Notes under the pieces: model-generated
What the model was told of the DNA's origin: nothing
The model's database searches: none
The model's input: the letters and a program-made list of their open reading frames with translations, nothing else
Program-made: the position numbers and the translations under genes
From: Asterella californica
Taxonomy: Eukaryota; Streptophyta; Marchantiopsida; Marchantiales; Aytoniaceae
Length of the DNA stretch: 64,000 bases
Direction of reading: 5' to 3'
Assembly: GCA_036924285.1 (NCBI GenBank)
Contig: JAYKYS010000005.1
Location: 22,418,001 to 22,482,000 of the forward strand
Part shown: positions 10,829 through 22,762 of the stretch, piece by piece
Layout of the letters: each line of letters opens with the position of its first letter
Position numbering within the stretch: position 1 is the stretch's first letter

Positions 10829-10836
10829 TATATAAG
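10829..10836 (+). promoter_or_regulatory. Main LTR TATA box, element D
   Basis: TATATAAG followed by CG lies about 30 bp after the stop of the embedded gene and about 750 bp before the LTR end. The same TATATAAGCG occurs in A (34745, 43847) and in B (32039-32046, minus). It is the best candidate for the promoter of genomic RNA. Confidence 0.65.
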
Positions 10837-11583
10837 CGTTGTGTTGTTCGTATTCAGGACCTCTATGTGTTTTATCATTTTTGAGTTTTCTATTTCCTGA
10901 GTTTACGGAGCCATTGAGTGTTTTGTCTTCTGCGAAAGATTTACCTACGAAGTATCGTAGTTTGCTGTGGTAGGAATTAGTCTGGGTGCCGAAGAATTTG
11001 CTGTTGACATTTGAAACCAGAGTAGAACGTTTACGGCGAGGACTGAGAATAGACCAGCATCTGCGGAGTTAGTTTCCTACGAAGACGTTCTTGGGCGAAG
11101 TTGAATTCGGAAGAAGTTGTTCTTTGGTGGAACACTTAGGAGGGAGTTCAGTCTGGTACTTCGGTGGAAGAAGAGTCTTCTTCGTCAGAGTTTTCCGAGA
11201 ACAGTAGTAGTGAAAGTAACTTAGTGTGAAGATACTTAGCGTTTATGGTTTTAGAGGCTACTTAGTAGCACTTCAGCAGTGCTTCCTCGTATGACATTTC
11301 TGTCTGTGGCTCTGTTTCTCTGTTGTTCATCTGTTTCTTGAGGTCCCTGACCTGTTCAGTACCTGTTATGTTTGTTTGTCAGGATTATCAACTCTGTCTT
11401 GTTGGATAGATCTGAGTTTGATCTCTACCGGGACTGATTTCTGCCCGTGAGAATAAAAGACAACTATAAAGAATCATCTTTGTCACGTGTTTACTACTTT
11501 TGGATGATCTTTACTTGCATCTCTGTGGGTTCGATCCTTAAATTACTACTTTCGAACATCTTTTGGTTTTCTTGTGTGTTACA

Positions 11584-13478
11584 CAAGGGGAATCCCTTCC
11601 AATCCTCAACTACAGTCAAGGAGAGATGGGCGTTGTCAGAAGGCTGCCACCCCACATGCAAGCGGTTTCTCTTCCTGTTTAGCCATCCACCTTACTACTC
11701 ATGCGCTGCCTACTCTACCACATGGTCACCTATCTAATATTACACTGAAACTGCCACCTCCTAAGATATCATGTTCGGTTCCTACTAAGTTTGGACAAGT
11801 CAACTTGTCTTCTGCGCTTGTTGTCTACTCTAATTGCTCGGATGCAATCTTCATTTGATCTGCTCCTACCTGAACTCCTAACTCGGCTTCTGATAAGCTG
11901 GGAAGCCCTGCAAATATCTCGGGTGTCACTGAGGTGGCTTCCTCCTCAACATTCGTAGTTGGCTCGCCTGGTGCTGTTCGGAAGACAGAAGCGTCTTTTG
12001 GGAAGTTGGGTCGACCTGCGCTTCCTCGCTCTTCTGAAGTACTGGTTTGACGCTGGGGGTCATGGCGATCTCATAGGGGTCCGGGGAAGTCGCTTCCTCC
12101 ACTCGAAACACCTGGGAAGACAACTCTTCTTCCTGTCTTCCAGAAGACACTTTGTCTTCCGGGGCTTCTTCCGTGGTCTTCTCGGCTTCCAACGCTGTCA
12201 CTACCAAGTGGACAGCGAGGTCGAACTCCTCCTTCTCCAAGTCTGATCCGATCTATGGTCCTGAGGCTTGGGAAGATGCAGTCACTGATGACGGAATCGA
12301 AGGAAGACCGTAAAGTGTCTTCACTCTCTCTATCTGCCGATCCAAGTAACGGAACATGCTCTCCTTGCACTCCACTAACCTTGCTCTGGACTTGTCATCC
12401 CACTCCCTAGCTAAGGTAAGAATCTTCCTACCCGCGGTGAAGTTGAACTTCTTCCGAAGCGCTTCCACCGTCTGAGCTAGCAACCCCTGCGTGCGAGCTT
12501 CTGCTGCTTCTCGCTGCGTCTTCTCGGATGCAGTCTGTGCTTCTACGGCTTCCCGTAGTGTCTTCCACGTTGTCTTCTCCTCTACGAGGGCGGTGATCTT
12601 ACCTCGGACTCGCAGAACCTCTTGATCACGCTGCTGTAAACGCGCCTGCAACTCCTGGTTCCTCAGCTGCGTTAACTCCTTGACAGAAGCGGCTGCTTCC
12701 ATCTTGTACTTCGCTGCGAGCTTCTCCGTGGTGCGGAGGTTGGCTTCCAGCGCTCCTATCTTCTTCTGGCCTTCTTCCTGCCGCATCAAGATGCGCAGAC
12801 AGAATCCAGGTTGTAGTGGCTTCTTCTGAACCATTGCTCTCTTCTCCACCAACTCCATAGCTGGTTGGATCTCTGAGTGAAAGAAGGCACTGAACTCCTC
12901 CAGTCTTCTTCTCGCGGAAGACAGACCTCCCACGATCCGGACAGAGGTGTCTTCCTTGTCTTCCAAAGGCAAGGATGCCTCTTCTGTTGCTGTGGCCTTC
13001 TGCTTCTACGCGCGGGAAGAAGCTATTCTTCTCATCTTCCGGGGTGGAAGATCTCTCCCCATGGCAGAAGTGGTCCTCTTTACTACGCTTCCTCCGTCGC
13101 AGTAGGAGTATCCATCCAACCTTCATCTTCTGGAGTCTTCGGAAGACTCCTTGGTGTTGCAGAAGCGGTCTTCTGTGCAACTCGGGTACTCAATGGCTCC
13201 TCTTGAGAGTCGGACTCTGATCCAGAGTGAATGATCGAGAAGGAGGTGGTCTTCCTAGGCAGACTCCTAGGACCCATCTTTCTTGGTGGTGTCGCGTCTT
13301 CCGACCCACTAGAGTCGTCTTCCCTCACCAGAAGCGTCTTCTGATGAGTACCTGGCCTCATCTACGGCATTAGAGTGAGAGGGGGAGTCATTGCTGCTGC
13401 TCGGTCGTCTTCTCCCAAGGTCTTCTTCTTCATCTCTTGCTGCCCTGTTGGCTCATATCTTGCCAACTGATCTTCCGT
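11584..13478 (-). mobile_element. 3' LTR of element C, distal half
   Basis: This stretch matches 47433-49330 of the C 5' LTR almost base for base and with near-equal length (1895 versus about 1898 bp), both reading on the minus strand. It begins at the point where element E is inserted (13478/13479; the C 5' LTR reads on through the same word near 49330) and ends where the D LTR begins. The last ~0.5 kb of the C LTR, seen at 46918-47432, is missing. Confidence 0.75.
11830..13478 (-). pseudogene. C-terminal two thirds of the C-type LTR-embedded protein
   Basis: Reading minus from 13478, the frame continues the N-terminal part found at 23744-23180. It starts with TEDQLARYEPTGQ, passes a Ser/Thr-rich stretch with basic cluster (PPRKMGPRSL and LPPRKMRR), then a long coiled coil (RNQELQARLQQRDQEVLRVR) and the block KFNFTAGRKILTLAREWDDK, and ends near 11830. 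In-frame stops occur at about 13362, 13083 and after ASSQASGP (12253), so it is a broken gene. The order of parts matches the intact D protein: N domain, acidic/basic linker, coiled coil, C-terminal helices. Sequence identity to D is low, so it is a separate lineage. Confidence 0.65.
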
Positions 13479-15121
13479 TATCGTGTCGGATATTGCGTGA
13501 AGGATGTCTAGGAAAACGCGAGGTTCCTGGCTGTGGAGATGTTGTGTGCTGAAATAGAGACAAGACAGAGAAAAACAACCACGAAAATGAACGCAGCGAT
13601 ATATACCAACTCCAAATGTATGTACATTGCCGGTTCTTTCTCCTAAGAGCACAGAACTGAAAAACAGACCAGAGCGGTCTGTAACCTGCTTCAAAGCCCT
13701 TAAAAACAACCCCTGATTCTCAACCTTGACCCAAAAAACACCGAAGCGTAGCTCAAAGCAAGAGAAACTTCCCTTTGCTAACAAGCAAAGCCACAGCAGT
13801 ATCACGCGATCCAAACCCAAGTCCAAACCACATCCATGTACAAGTTCTTAGCTAAAGCTAGCTACCACAAGCTGTATATAGCCAACCAGAACTCTAACAA
13901 ACTCAAAAGAGCAAAACCCGTAGCGAAGAAATCGCAAAAGACCTATCTGTGGACTTCCTCCTTTCGCTGAACGGACTTCAGATGTCGATAGGGTCTTAAC
14001 CCAAGAAACCTTCAGATCCGACTCCCAACAGCTGAGATATCGTCGATTTTTGGTCGCAGGTAACCGAACCTTCAAAAACTCCTCCTTGCAGCTTAAAACC
14101 GCACACACCGCACAAACGGATCGTCTAAACTGATATCTGTCTCCCTGGCAGATAAATCTAGCTATCACAAACCCAACGAGACTTCAAACAAGTTGTTTGG
14201 AGTTCCCCTTGCAAAACCACGCAAGAAATTTGGTCGCAGGTTGCAAAAAACTGACGTAAATGGACTCCCTGCGGCTCAAACTCGCTCACCTCACCCAAAC
14301 TAACAATCCAATCCACGTATTGTCTTCTCCTATGCATAGATGAAGACTCCTTGGTCGCGTAGGCACCAATAACGAAGAGCTTGGCACACCGATTGCGAAG
14401 AACAACCCAATTTTAGGTCGCATGCGATGAAAAACTTGACGCAAGCGCTTCTCTGCGAGCCAATTTCACTCAGAACTCCTAAACCGTCCGATGAAACTTC
14501 GTTTTGTCTTCAATTTCCTGTAGAACTCGGTGTCAGATCCCGAACTCAGTCAGCAAGTAACTAGGGCCTAGCTTGATTTTGTCTTCTTTCGAGTCGCATA
14601 ACTTCATCACTAAATGTCCAAACGAAGTAAACAAGATGCCTATGGAAAGTTGACAATGAACTCTACCCATCTATGTGATAAAAATAAAGATCCAAAGTTG
14701 TGCCAAAAGCCCGTAAGCTGGGGCCTAGCTTGTTTTCTCCATCTTTCAACTCTTGTAACTTCTCCACTAGGCGTCCAAACGAAGTAGACAAAGTGCTTAT
14801 GTAATGCTGACAAGGAGCTCTATCCACTGATGCGATGAAAGTGAAGATCCGAAATGGTGTCAAAAGCTCGTAAGCTGGAGCCTAACTTGTTTTCTCCATC
14901 TTTCGAGTCCTGTAACTTCTCCACTAGGCGTCCAAACGAAGTAGACGAAGTGCTTATGGAGTGCTGACAAGGAGCTCAATCCACTGATGCGATGAAAGTG
15001 GAGATCCGAAATGGCACCAAAAGCTCGTAAGCAGGGGCCTAGCTTGTCTTCTCATGAGTGTCTTTGGAGCGACAAGCATCGAAGTTTGAATTTCAGATAG
15101 GAGCCGGTTCACGACACGACA
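13479..15121 (-). repeat. 3' LTR of element E
   Basis: On the minus strand it starts TGTCGTGTC at 15121, right after the polypurine tract, and ends GACACGATA at 13479. Length is 1643 bp against 2010-2019 bp for the other two complete copies. The difference is mainly a deletion of about 370 bp near 14535. The flanking CCGT at 13475-13478 repeats the target word used by the solo LTR at 2663, but the partner duplication is lost with the 5' end. Confidence 0.8.
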
Positions 15122-15137
15122 TCCACCCCCTCTAAAC
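15122..15137 (-). other. Polypurine tract of element E
   Basis: On the minus strand AGAGGGGGTGGA immediately precedes the LTR start TGTCGTG. The same arrangement is recognisable next to the LTR fragment at 821. Confidence 0.75.
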
Positions 15138-15208
15138 TTGTGCATCCTCCGGTATGCACCAGAGATACCAACCAAGGATTGGACCGACACGCACATGATC
15201 TTATCGTC

Positions 15209-16033
15209 CTACTTCCCATCGTAGCCAACCTCACCTTCAATGTCTTCTGCATAATCCTCATCCTCAAACTGAAACTCCGTCAAGATATCTGTTAGATCGA
15301 CCTCCTCATCTCTCTTTTTGAAAATCTTGACACATTTATTTGTCACTGGTATCTTCAAGCTCGTTCCATCCAACTCTTACAGGGCATAAGTTGCGTTGTC
15401 ATGAACCTTCTTCACCACATACGGACCAAATCATTGCCTGGAAAACTTCCGAAGTGCACTATGCTGGTTGTTTAGACTGTTGTCATAGACTAACATCCAA
15501 TCACCTTCCTTGATTTCCCTAGGTCTCAAACGATGTCGCTGATCAGTTGTCTTTGTCCTAAGCGCCGTACCCTCAACTTGATATGAAAGATCTTCTCTAG
15601 CAAGTACCAAGTATCTCATCTGTCACAATCCAACCGGCATAATCACCAAGTCTACCACCCACTTGAAGTGGATTGCCAACGGATAAGTCGGGTGTAATCC
15701 GTCAAGATGTTGGATGTTCGAATACATCTGACATGTCAAACAAGACTCCACAAAAGATACAACATCCATGTACATGTTTTTTCACCAATACCACTCTTTC
15801 ATCTTTGTAAAAGTGGCCCAAATCCCTCGATGTCCAGCCCAAAGACTCTCATGGAACGCCTTGAGCAACTTCTGCTGATCTTCCTTGTTGCAAATCACTC
15901 GTAGCGGTACCCCATCTTTCTGTTTCGATCGTTTCCAAAGAAACCCATCTTGCAACATGAAGTTGTAGGCTCTCCTTCGAACTCTCCGGAACCTCTCATC
16001 CGTCCAACTTGTCTACATAACCATCGTACTAAG
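15209..16033 (-). pseudogene. Element E integrase remnant lacking the catalytic core
   Basis: The zinc-binding part is present: GFLWKRSKQKDGVPLRVI, then KAFHESLWAGHRG with its two histidines and ESCLTCQMY with its two cysteines. After VVDLVIMPVG there is a stop. The text then resumes with RYLVLAREDLSYQVEGTAL and jumps directly to RHRLRPREIKEGDWMLVYD, a C-terminal integrase module. The region between, which should hold the second and third acidic residues of the DDE core, is missing. This points to an internal deletion of several hundred bases. Further stops follow SALRKFSRQ and ATYAL. Confidence 0.7.
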
Positions 16034-18150
16034 TTACCTCCCGATATCAAGCAAATCATCATCATACAACCCTTCAACAAATAACTCATCTTCTCTTCCT
16101 GTCTGTGCAATCGAATAGAACTCTGTACCCACGTCGTCAATATCTTCTACCATCTCATCCTCCCCATCATATCGAGTCTGAGATAACATATCCGCCATCG
16201 GATTATCCTTCCCTACGATATGTCTAAACTCCGAGTTCAACGACTTGATATATGCGATCCATCGTAACATCGCAATATCAAGAGTTGAACAATTCATGTT
16301 CATCCCTAACAACGGCAAGCAATCAGTTTCAACCACCACTACTGCTCCAATCAAATACTCTTTTTTAGTTTTCATAGCTGAAACAATACCCCACAGCTCT
16401 CTCTTCACTTACGGGTAAGCATGTTGTCGAGCACTTAACACCTTCGCTCCGAATCTAACCGCAAACCTGTCTCCATCTTCATCATCCTGTCCGACTGCCC
16501 ATCCAATTACAACTGGACTTGTATCCATAGTAAGAACCACCGGCCTAACACCCTTGTAATCGATCTTTCTCAGAACTGGAGGAGATGATAGTAAAGACTT
16601 CAGCTTCCTTACCGCATCAGTATGCTCTTCCTCCCATCTGAACTTATGATCCTTACGCAACAATCCATACAACGGATCCGCCACATGCGCATAATGAAGA
16701 ATCCAAATGTGATAGAATACACAAGCACTCAAAAATCTTCTTACTTATGTCAACGAGTTGCAAACCTCCTTCATCTTTCCAAATCGCATCCACCTTGTTC
16801 GGATCTGGCTTCCGACCAAACGATCAAAACTTCTCTAACCCCAAATGTAGACTTCGCACCTGACAGCGTGAGATGAACTTCCTCAAGTCGAGATAAGATC
16901 TTCTCACAATCTGCGATGTGATCGGTGACGTATCACTGACACCCCCTATGATCTAATGCTTCATCCTTCTCATCTTCCACACATCCTTTTATGAGGATGT
17001 CATCCAAGAACGACATCGTCTTTTCAGGGATGAAGTCTCTTAGAACTCGATTCATCCCGTTCATCATATGTGCTACCGAGTTGGTAGCTCCTTGTGGTAA
17101 AGTACACATCCTAACCAACCCCAAAGGTGTCTTCATTGTCGTGAAGCTTCTGCTCTCCTTCGCTAGTTGAAACTGATACCCTGAGTAAAGATCTCCCATT
17201 GAGTAAATTGCTCTTCCCGCAAACGCTTCAGCAAACTCATCCACAATCGATCACACCCCAGCATTTCTGATTGTTATTGCGTTCACCGGTTGCATGTCTT
17301 GGATGAACCGCAGCCACCCATTCTTCTTAGGCACTGTAAATCATCTGCTCGAATACGGTGCAAACGATGACTTCAAGATCTTCATCCGCATCTTCTCCTT
17401 CAGCAACTCCACTAGTTTGGGTAAGTGAGCCTGCGGTACTGGAATTGGTCTCAAGTTCCATGGCACATGCGGTACCGTGAAGATAACCATCAGGGTAACA
17501 ACATACGAGTCTACACAACCAATCTCATGTGGCTCAAAGGCAAATGCTTTCTCATGTCGTGAAACCATCTCCTTGAAGCACATCCTCTCTTCTGGTAGAA
17601 GAGACCCATCAGATCCAATCTTCAGCTCTTCAAAGGTCTTCTCCGTGAACTTGTGTCCTATCATTGCAGGATCTCTCAAACTCTTCTCCTTTGAAGCTCG
17701 ATCCATCTGTTGGTTAGTGTCTTCCGGCAAAGGACCAGCAACTGACTTTATCTTCCTATCCACTGTCTTGTACCTTGTCTCAACTCGAACCTCCGGTGCA
17801 CAGAATGATTCGATCATCGAATAGACCTCCCTTGAATGAATCTGCACAACCTTATCCATATTCTTCCATCCAATAGACATGATCTCTCGCAAAGGATCCT
17901 CCAAGCCATCCTCTTCATAAACACCAGAAATCCATTCATCTCCTTCTAGCTCACCCAACTCTTTCATCATCAACTCAACATCACGCAAATGTTTTTGTTC
18001 TTTTCTCCTCAGCTCTTCTACCTTCTTGTAGATAGCAATCCCACACTCTGAAAACCCAACAAACCCTGTACAAAAGACACTATCTCCATCAAGCGAGAGT
18101 ACCTTCTCTTGCGCACCACCACAATCCTGCTCTATAGTGGTACTCAACAA
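16034..18150 (-). pseudogene. Element E reverse transcriptase and RNase H, broken
   Basis: The frame from 18150 reads a pre-RT region with KTFEELKIGSDGSLLPEERM, then HEIGCVDSYVV and VPHVPWNLRPIPVP, and ends at PYSSR (17341). RT continues in another frame at 17244-16933 with GRAIYSMGDLYSGYQFQL, LPQGATNSVAHMMNGMNRVL and the catalytic box SFLDDILIKG (FLDD). RNase H follows from 16732 (VLTMDTSPVVIGWAVGQDDE, then ELWGIVSAMK and VVVETDCLPLLG) with a stop after ARQHAYP. These motifs define a gypsy-type pol. At least four breaks make it inactive. Confidence 0.75.
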
Positions 18151-18159
18151 AAATCCTTG

Positions 18160-19560
18160 AACTCTTCACTCACCCTTGGAAGCGATTTCTCCCTCAAACG
18201 ATCTCGGTTGCACTCGTGATTGGACGATGTCGGAGTGTGATCCGTCTACCTAGGAAAGTGCCGGGCTTTTGGCTGTGGTTGTTTACTCAAGAGGTTGGCT
18301 TTCAGGTCACAATAGGGCTATAAACACTCACACAGATGCGTAAGATCTAGTAATATGCTCAGAAAGCGAAATTCAGGTCTAGCTGGCAGTAATAGGATCC
18401 GGCGGCGAACTTTGACACTCACGGAGAAGAAAACTATGAAGGTTTAGACTTCTAAACTTCCCCTACATGCAAATGAGGTACTACTGAACTCACACACGAA
18501 GTTTCAGCCTGAGATCAAGTTCTGACACGGAGATATGGACAGAAAAGTTCTGAGCAAGAAAACTATGGCAATTTCTGGTACCTAGATGGCTATTCCGACC
18601 TATAACAGAAGATTGGCTCGATCAATTTCAAATATTCTTACAGGATTTGGAGTCTACAGGATGCTGAACACCCCTGTGAAGTTGGGACTCCTGACTGTAC
18701 ACAGAACTCCAGATCTCCTCCTCTGAAGTCGCTGCTCTAGATTAAGAGCTTTTCAGACCCCCTTTGCTTCAGCGGCCGCCCTGAATTACTCAGTCACTCA
18801 ATCGATGCGAAACTTCTTGGGAAATCGTAGCCCTGCTGGCAGAGAACACAACCTCGAAGTTTTGAAGCAATATCCTCAAATCTGCTGCAAGTGACACTGA
18901 AAACCCTAAATCCAACAAAAGTGATTCAATTCTGGCACAATTCGAACTTCAATTGGTCATAACTTCGTCTTTATTGAATCAAATCGATCAAAAATTTCAC
19001 TGGAAATGCTTGGCATGACGAGCTCTACCCCCCTGTGCACTCAGATTTCGAAGTCTCTTCACCAAATGCTCGAACTCTCCTTTAGAGCTCTGTTTCTAAA
19101 TTTAGAGTTAAACTAAAGACAAAAACAGACCAATGGGAGTTCATAGCTCCACTTGGTTGTCCTTTAGTGCCCTAATCCACGTGGTTTCTCAACTTCACTC
19201 AAAGGCTACCACGTCATCCCCTAAAGTACCAGCGTAAATCTTAAAATTCACGCGAAAGCATGTAAAATAACACGTAACCCTAAAAGATAACTCAACCAAT
19301 CTAGAAAGCATGCATGTGCGACATGTAAGTACAACCCATGAGCTCAAACCCTTATCAGCATGGAAACCCTAAGTTATGTACTTTCACAACATAGATAAGC
19401 ATGATATCATTTGCACAAGCGCAGGAGTGCTTGAACAAGATAGATAACATACTATCAACCTACTAAGACTCAAAATATATAACACAATAGTGTCAACACC
19501 GTATGCAAAGGTGTCAAACATATGTATAAAGGACTAGAAGTAATATGAGCTAACTTCTAG
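18160..19560. other. Non-coding insert between protease and RT of element E
   Basis: About 1.4 kb without a usable frame separates the protease (ends at 19637; the sequence reads on as FLTVPL after a TAG) from the pre-RT frame starting at 18150. Elements of this lineage normally continue from protease to RT through coding sequence. The insert is AT-rich at 19100-19560 and contains a TTTTGAGTC/TATATAT stretch near 19470. It may be a solo LTR or other inserted DNA, but clear ends with a target duplication could not be placed. Confidence 0.4.
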
Positions 19561-19636
19561 AACTACTAAAGTCAAGCGTCGGAGTAGAAGTCAAGCATGT
19601 AGCCGCCAAGTAGCGCGACAACGGTACAGTCAAGAA

Positions 19637-21834
19637 CTATACCGCTCTCTTCCCATCTTGACTTCGGATCCTAGCATAAGCAGATCCGTCGTCCAGTACC
19701 TTTGTTTTCATCCGAGTCGCTATGATGAAAGGTTGACCAAGAATGAGCGGGTATGATGTTGCTTCCTGAACAAAGAAGTTTTGGTCGATAGCAACATCTC
19801 CTACGCGCACTCTGATGTCTGGACAAGCTCCATACAAGTCTCCTCTTGTGTTGTTGGCTGCTCTTATGACCCACCCATGCTCTGTGTCGATCGACCATTT
19901 CTTCCTCTTGTATAGCTCCTTCGACATGATGTTGATTTCTGATCCATGATCGATCAGAGCAACCACCGGCTAATCCAAGTCTCCGATTCTCACCAACGTC
20001 TCTGTTGTAGCTCGAGCCCAGTGACTGTGGCTGTAATGACTTGAGCTCTGCTTCCTATCCTCCTCTTCATTCTCAAAACGCACTCTACGTCTTCGATCTC
20101 TTTCTTCCTCTGGAGAATAAACACTGCACTTTGCAAGCTCTCTCTCCTCATCCACAGACATCTTAGTATCCAAGGCATGCGATAAACCAGTCTCACCCGT
20201 AATCTGTCGCTTCCGTTTGATGACATCGATGATGACATCATGAAACTCACGCTTAGCAATGCCCAACACTTCTCTCAAGATAAACTCCACCTTTGCATTC
20301 AGAATGCGATCTTCCAAGACTCCCTTCAATTCTGTTGAAGCCTCGATGTCCGACTGTAGTTTGTATGCAGTCGGCTTACCCTTCTCCTTCTGAGATTCCT
20401 TCACTCTTTCCTTCGATGGAGAAGGAGCATCATCCATCGGTAGATCTTGAGCTCCTGGATCCTGAAGCTCTTGACGAACCTTCTTCCTTCGAGTCTGTCT
20501 CTTGGAAGAAGTTCCTTCCCCTGCATCCTCTGAATCTCGCCTTCTTTTCTCTTCCAACAACGAGATGGCAGATGATCACAATCCACTTGGCTCAACTTGC
20601 CCGTTAAAACCTCTCTCAGCTTGATCCTCAACCCTTGTGCCATAAGTTCCAACTTCCACCATTGCAACTGCTTGCGCTGATAGGTGATCTTCAACCAACT
20701 TCTTCATCCCTCCTCTATCAAAGTTGGTCTGAAGAAGTGCACCAGTATCCCTCAGCGCTACCTTCCCATCCTTCCAGAAGATCACTCCTTGCTGCAGAGT
20801 ATCAGTGAACTCCTTGCAATCTCTACGCGTATGATCAGTACCATCGCACCAGATACACCGCTGGATCTAGTCTTGCTTCTCAACCGGTCTTGCTCCGCTT
20901 GTAGATCCCTTCTCTTCCAATCTTGTGAGCTTGATCTGCAGATCTCGCATTCCACGCAAAATCTCCTCAAGGTTCGAATCATCCTTCTTCGGAGATACCA
21001 TAGGTGCCTGAACAACTGGAACAACTGGAACAGCTAGAGCAACTGGTACTACTTGTCTAGCAACAGGAACCACTGGTCGGACTACAGGAACAAGTGTTAC
21101 AGCTGTAGGTGTTAGCGTCAGTCTCTTAACATGAACCTTCTCTCGTCTCCGCTCCTCTTGGTAAGCAGACCAACTGCTTCCTCAACCTTCTTCCAGCTAT
21201 TGGTCAATCCATCGTCCTCCTCCCAGTCTTCCAGAAGTACCTCTAACTTCTCCTGCAACTTCTCATCTGCAGCCCAAAGAAATAGCTCTGTCTTGTTGGA
21301 CTGCAACGTCAACTTCTCCATCCTGGTCAGCCGTGAAAACTGCTTCTCAAACTCTCTGAGCAACTCATTAGCTTGTAAACCCTTCCTTGGTTGCTCAACC
21401 CACTCCAAGAATGACTTCTTGGTGATTCGATCAGAGTCTTCCAAGAAGTACTCATCCATCAAGGCACGAGCAAAAGTCTCCCAATCCTTGTTAAAATGCT
21501 TCGTTAGCATTTTAACATGATCTCTAATATCTGGAGCTGCTGCTAGCTCAAACGTCTCAATCATCTCATCTTCTGAGACCCGGTTCAGCTCCATCTCCTT
21601 CACATAATGCCTCAGATATCTTGAGACATCTCTCTCATCAAACTGGTCAATCTTGCTAACCACCGCTTGTAAAGCCTTTGTTGCCAAAGCTTCCTTCCGT
21701 TCATCAGACTGTTGCTACCGTAAGAACATAGTGAAAGCTTGGAACATCGATGCAGTCGTCGGATCCAACTGCACCTTCGGCAACCCACCTGAACCACTAG
21801 CTCCATCTCCATCACCTTTCTCATCCCCACTCAT
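19637..21834 (-). pseudogene. Element E gag and protease, broken
   Basis: An ATG at 21834 opens MSGDEKGDGDG and continues, after an in-frame TAG in the FLR-QQSDERKEAL stretch, into a gag domain (RYLRHYVKEMELNR, WETFARALMDEYF, LLREFEKQFSRLTRMEKLTL). A second part reads IMVWCDGT-like text before 20780 and then KGVLEDRILNAKVEFILREV. Protease lies at 19966-19637 with the active-site stretch VALIDHGSEINIMS and LILGQPFI. The Asp-His-Gly-Ser form in place of Asp-Ser/Thr-Gly looks typical of this lineage. A stop lies just before PVVALIDHG and another directly after GKRAV. The gag is shared with the fragment at 5854-6564. Confidence 0.7.
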
Positions 21835-21887
21835 GACTGTCAATCTCTTCTTCAAAGTTCACACACAGAAGAAACCTCCACCCTAGA

Positions 21888-21910
21888 CTTTCACGTCGAG
21901 TTCACCACCA
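21888..21910 (-). other. Candidate primer binding site of element E
   Basis: Directly after the 5' LTR end GACACGATA the minus strand reads TGGTGGTGAACTCG. It begins with the TGG expected for pairing with a tRNA CCA end. Which tRNA could pair with it was not identified, so this is a positional call. Confidence 0.4.
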
Positions 21911-22355
21911 TATCGTGTCAGATATTGCGTGAAGGATGTCCAAGAAAACGCGAGGTTCCTGGCTGTGGAGATGTTGTATGCTGAAACAGTGACAAGACAG
22001 AGAAAAACAACTACGAAAACGAACGATGCGATATATACCAACTCCAAATGTATGTACACTGCCGGTTCTTTCTCCTAAGAGCACAGAACTGAAAAACAGA
22101 CCAGAGCGGTCTGTAACCTACTTCAAAGCCCTTAAAAACAACCCCTGATTCTCAACCCTGACCAAAAAACATCGAAGTGTAGCTCAAAGCAAGAGAAACT
22201 TCTCTTTGCTAACAAGCAGAGCCACAACAGTATCACGCGATCCAAACCCAAGTCCAAACCACATCCATGTACAATTTCTTAGCTAAAGCTAGCTACCACA
22301 AGCTGTACATAGCCAACCAGAACTCTAACGAACTCAAAAGAGCAAAACCCGTAGC
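21911..22355 (-). repeat. Truncated 5' LTR of element E
   Basis: 21911-22355 matches the end of the E LTR (13479-13922) for about 445 bp and then stops at GCAAAACCCGTAGC, where C-family sequence in inverted orientation takes over. The rest of the 5' LTR is missing. Confidence 0.75.
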
Positions 22356-22762
22356 CTGGCTGCCGAAAGTCTTCCAAGAACGTTATTGAATCAGAAGCTG
22401 TCCCGGGAGTCTTCCTGGAGGCCACTGTCACCGCAGGAGCCCGCGACCGTCTTCCAAACTTCTCGTACAACTCTACTTCTCGCATATCTTCTATTTTCTA
22501 TTAGGAAGTAGGATGTAATGCAAGGTGGGTTGTCTTCTTAGGAATCCATGTGATGCCTTGCTTAGTTAGGATTGTTTAGCTATAGCTCGGAAGACGAGAG
22601 GAGCTTAGGAAGCACTGTTAGAATCCCAAAAGACGAATTAGCTGTCTTCTGGAAGACTAGATTCGTCTTCTGAGAGTGGAAGCTAGACTGTGAGAACTTG
22701 GGAAAGACTGAGCCTTCGGCTCACAATTAGTACGTGTGGCTTAGTGCAACAGAGTTTCAAGT

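Larger units (their letters stand above)
8388..11583 (+). mobile_element. 3' LTR of element D, 3196 bp, with an embedded gene
   Basis: The LTR starts TGTGAAGCCTTGG after the polypurine tract and ends TGTGTGTTACA, matching the start and end of the A LTRs (TGTGAAGCCTTGG to GGGTTGTTACA). It is followed immediately by C-family LTR sequence in the opposite orientation. There is no second D LTR in the window, so no target duplication can be checked. The LTR contains, in order: an upstream TATA-like box (8717), a 613-residue frame (8956-10797), a TATATAAG box (10829) and about 750 bp of non-coding DNA, presumed R and U5. Confidence 0.85.
13479..22355 (-). mobile_element. Element E, a degenerate second gypsy lineage nested in the C 3' LTR
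   Basis: Reading minus: truncated 5' LTR (22355-21911), candidate PBS, gag from 21834, protease (19966-19637), a 1.4-kb non-coding insert, RT and RNase H (18150-16034), partial integrase (16033-15209), polypurine tract and 3' LTR (15121-13479). All frames contain stops or deletions. The protease motif LIDHGSEIN, the NNTRGDLYGACP block and the RT text (VPHVPWNLRPIPVP, GLVRMCTLPQGATNSVAHM) set this lineage apart from A-D. It separates C LTR sequence ending ...LVYLG at 23180 from C LTR sequence starting TEDQLARY at 13478. About 90 bp of C seem lost at this point. Confidence 0.8.
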
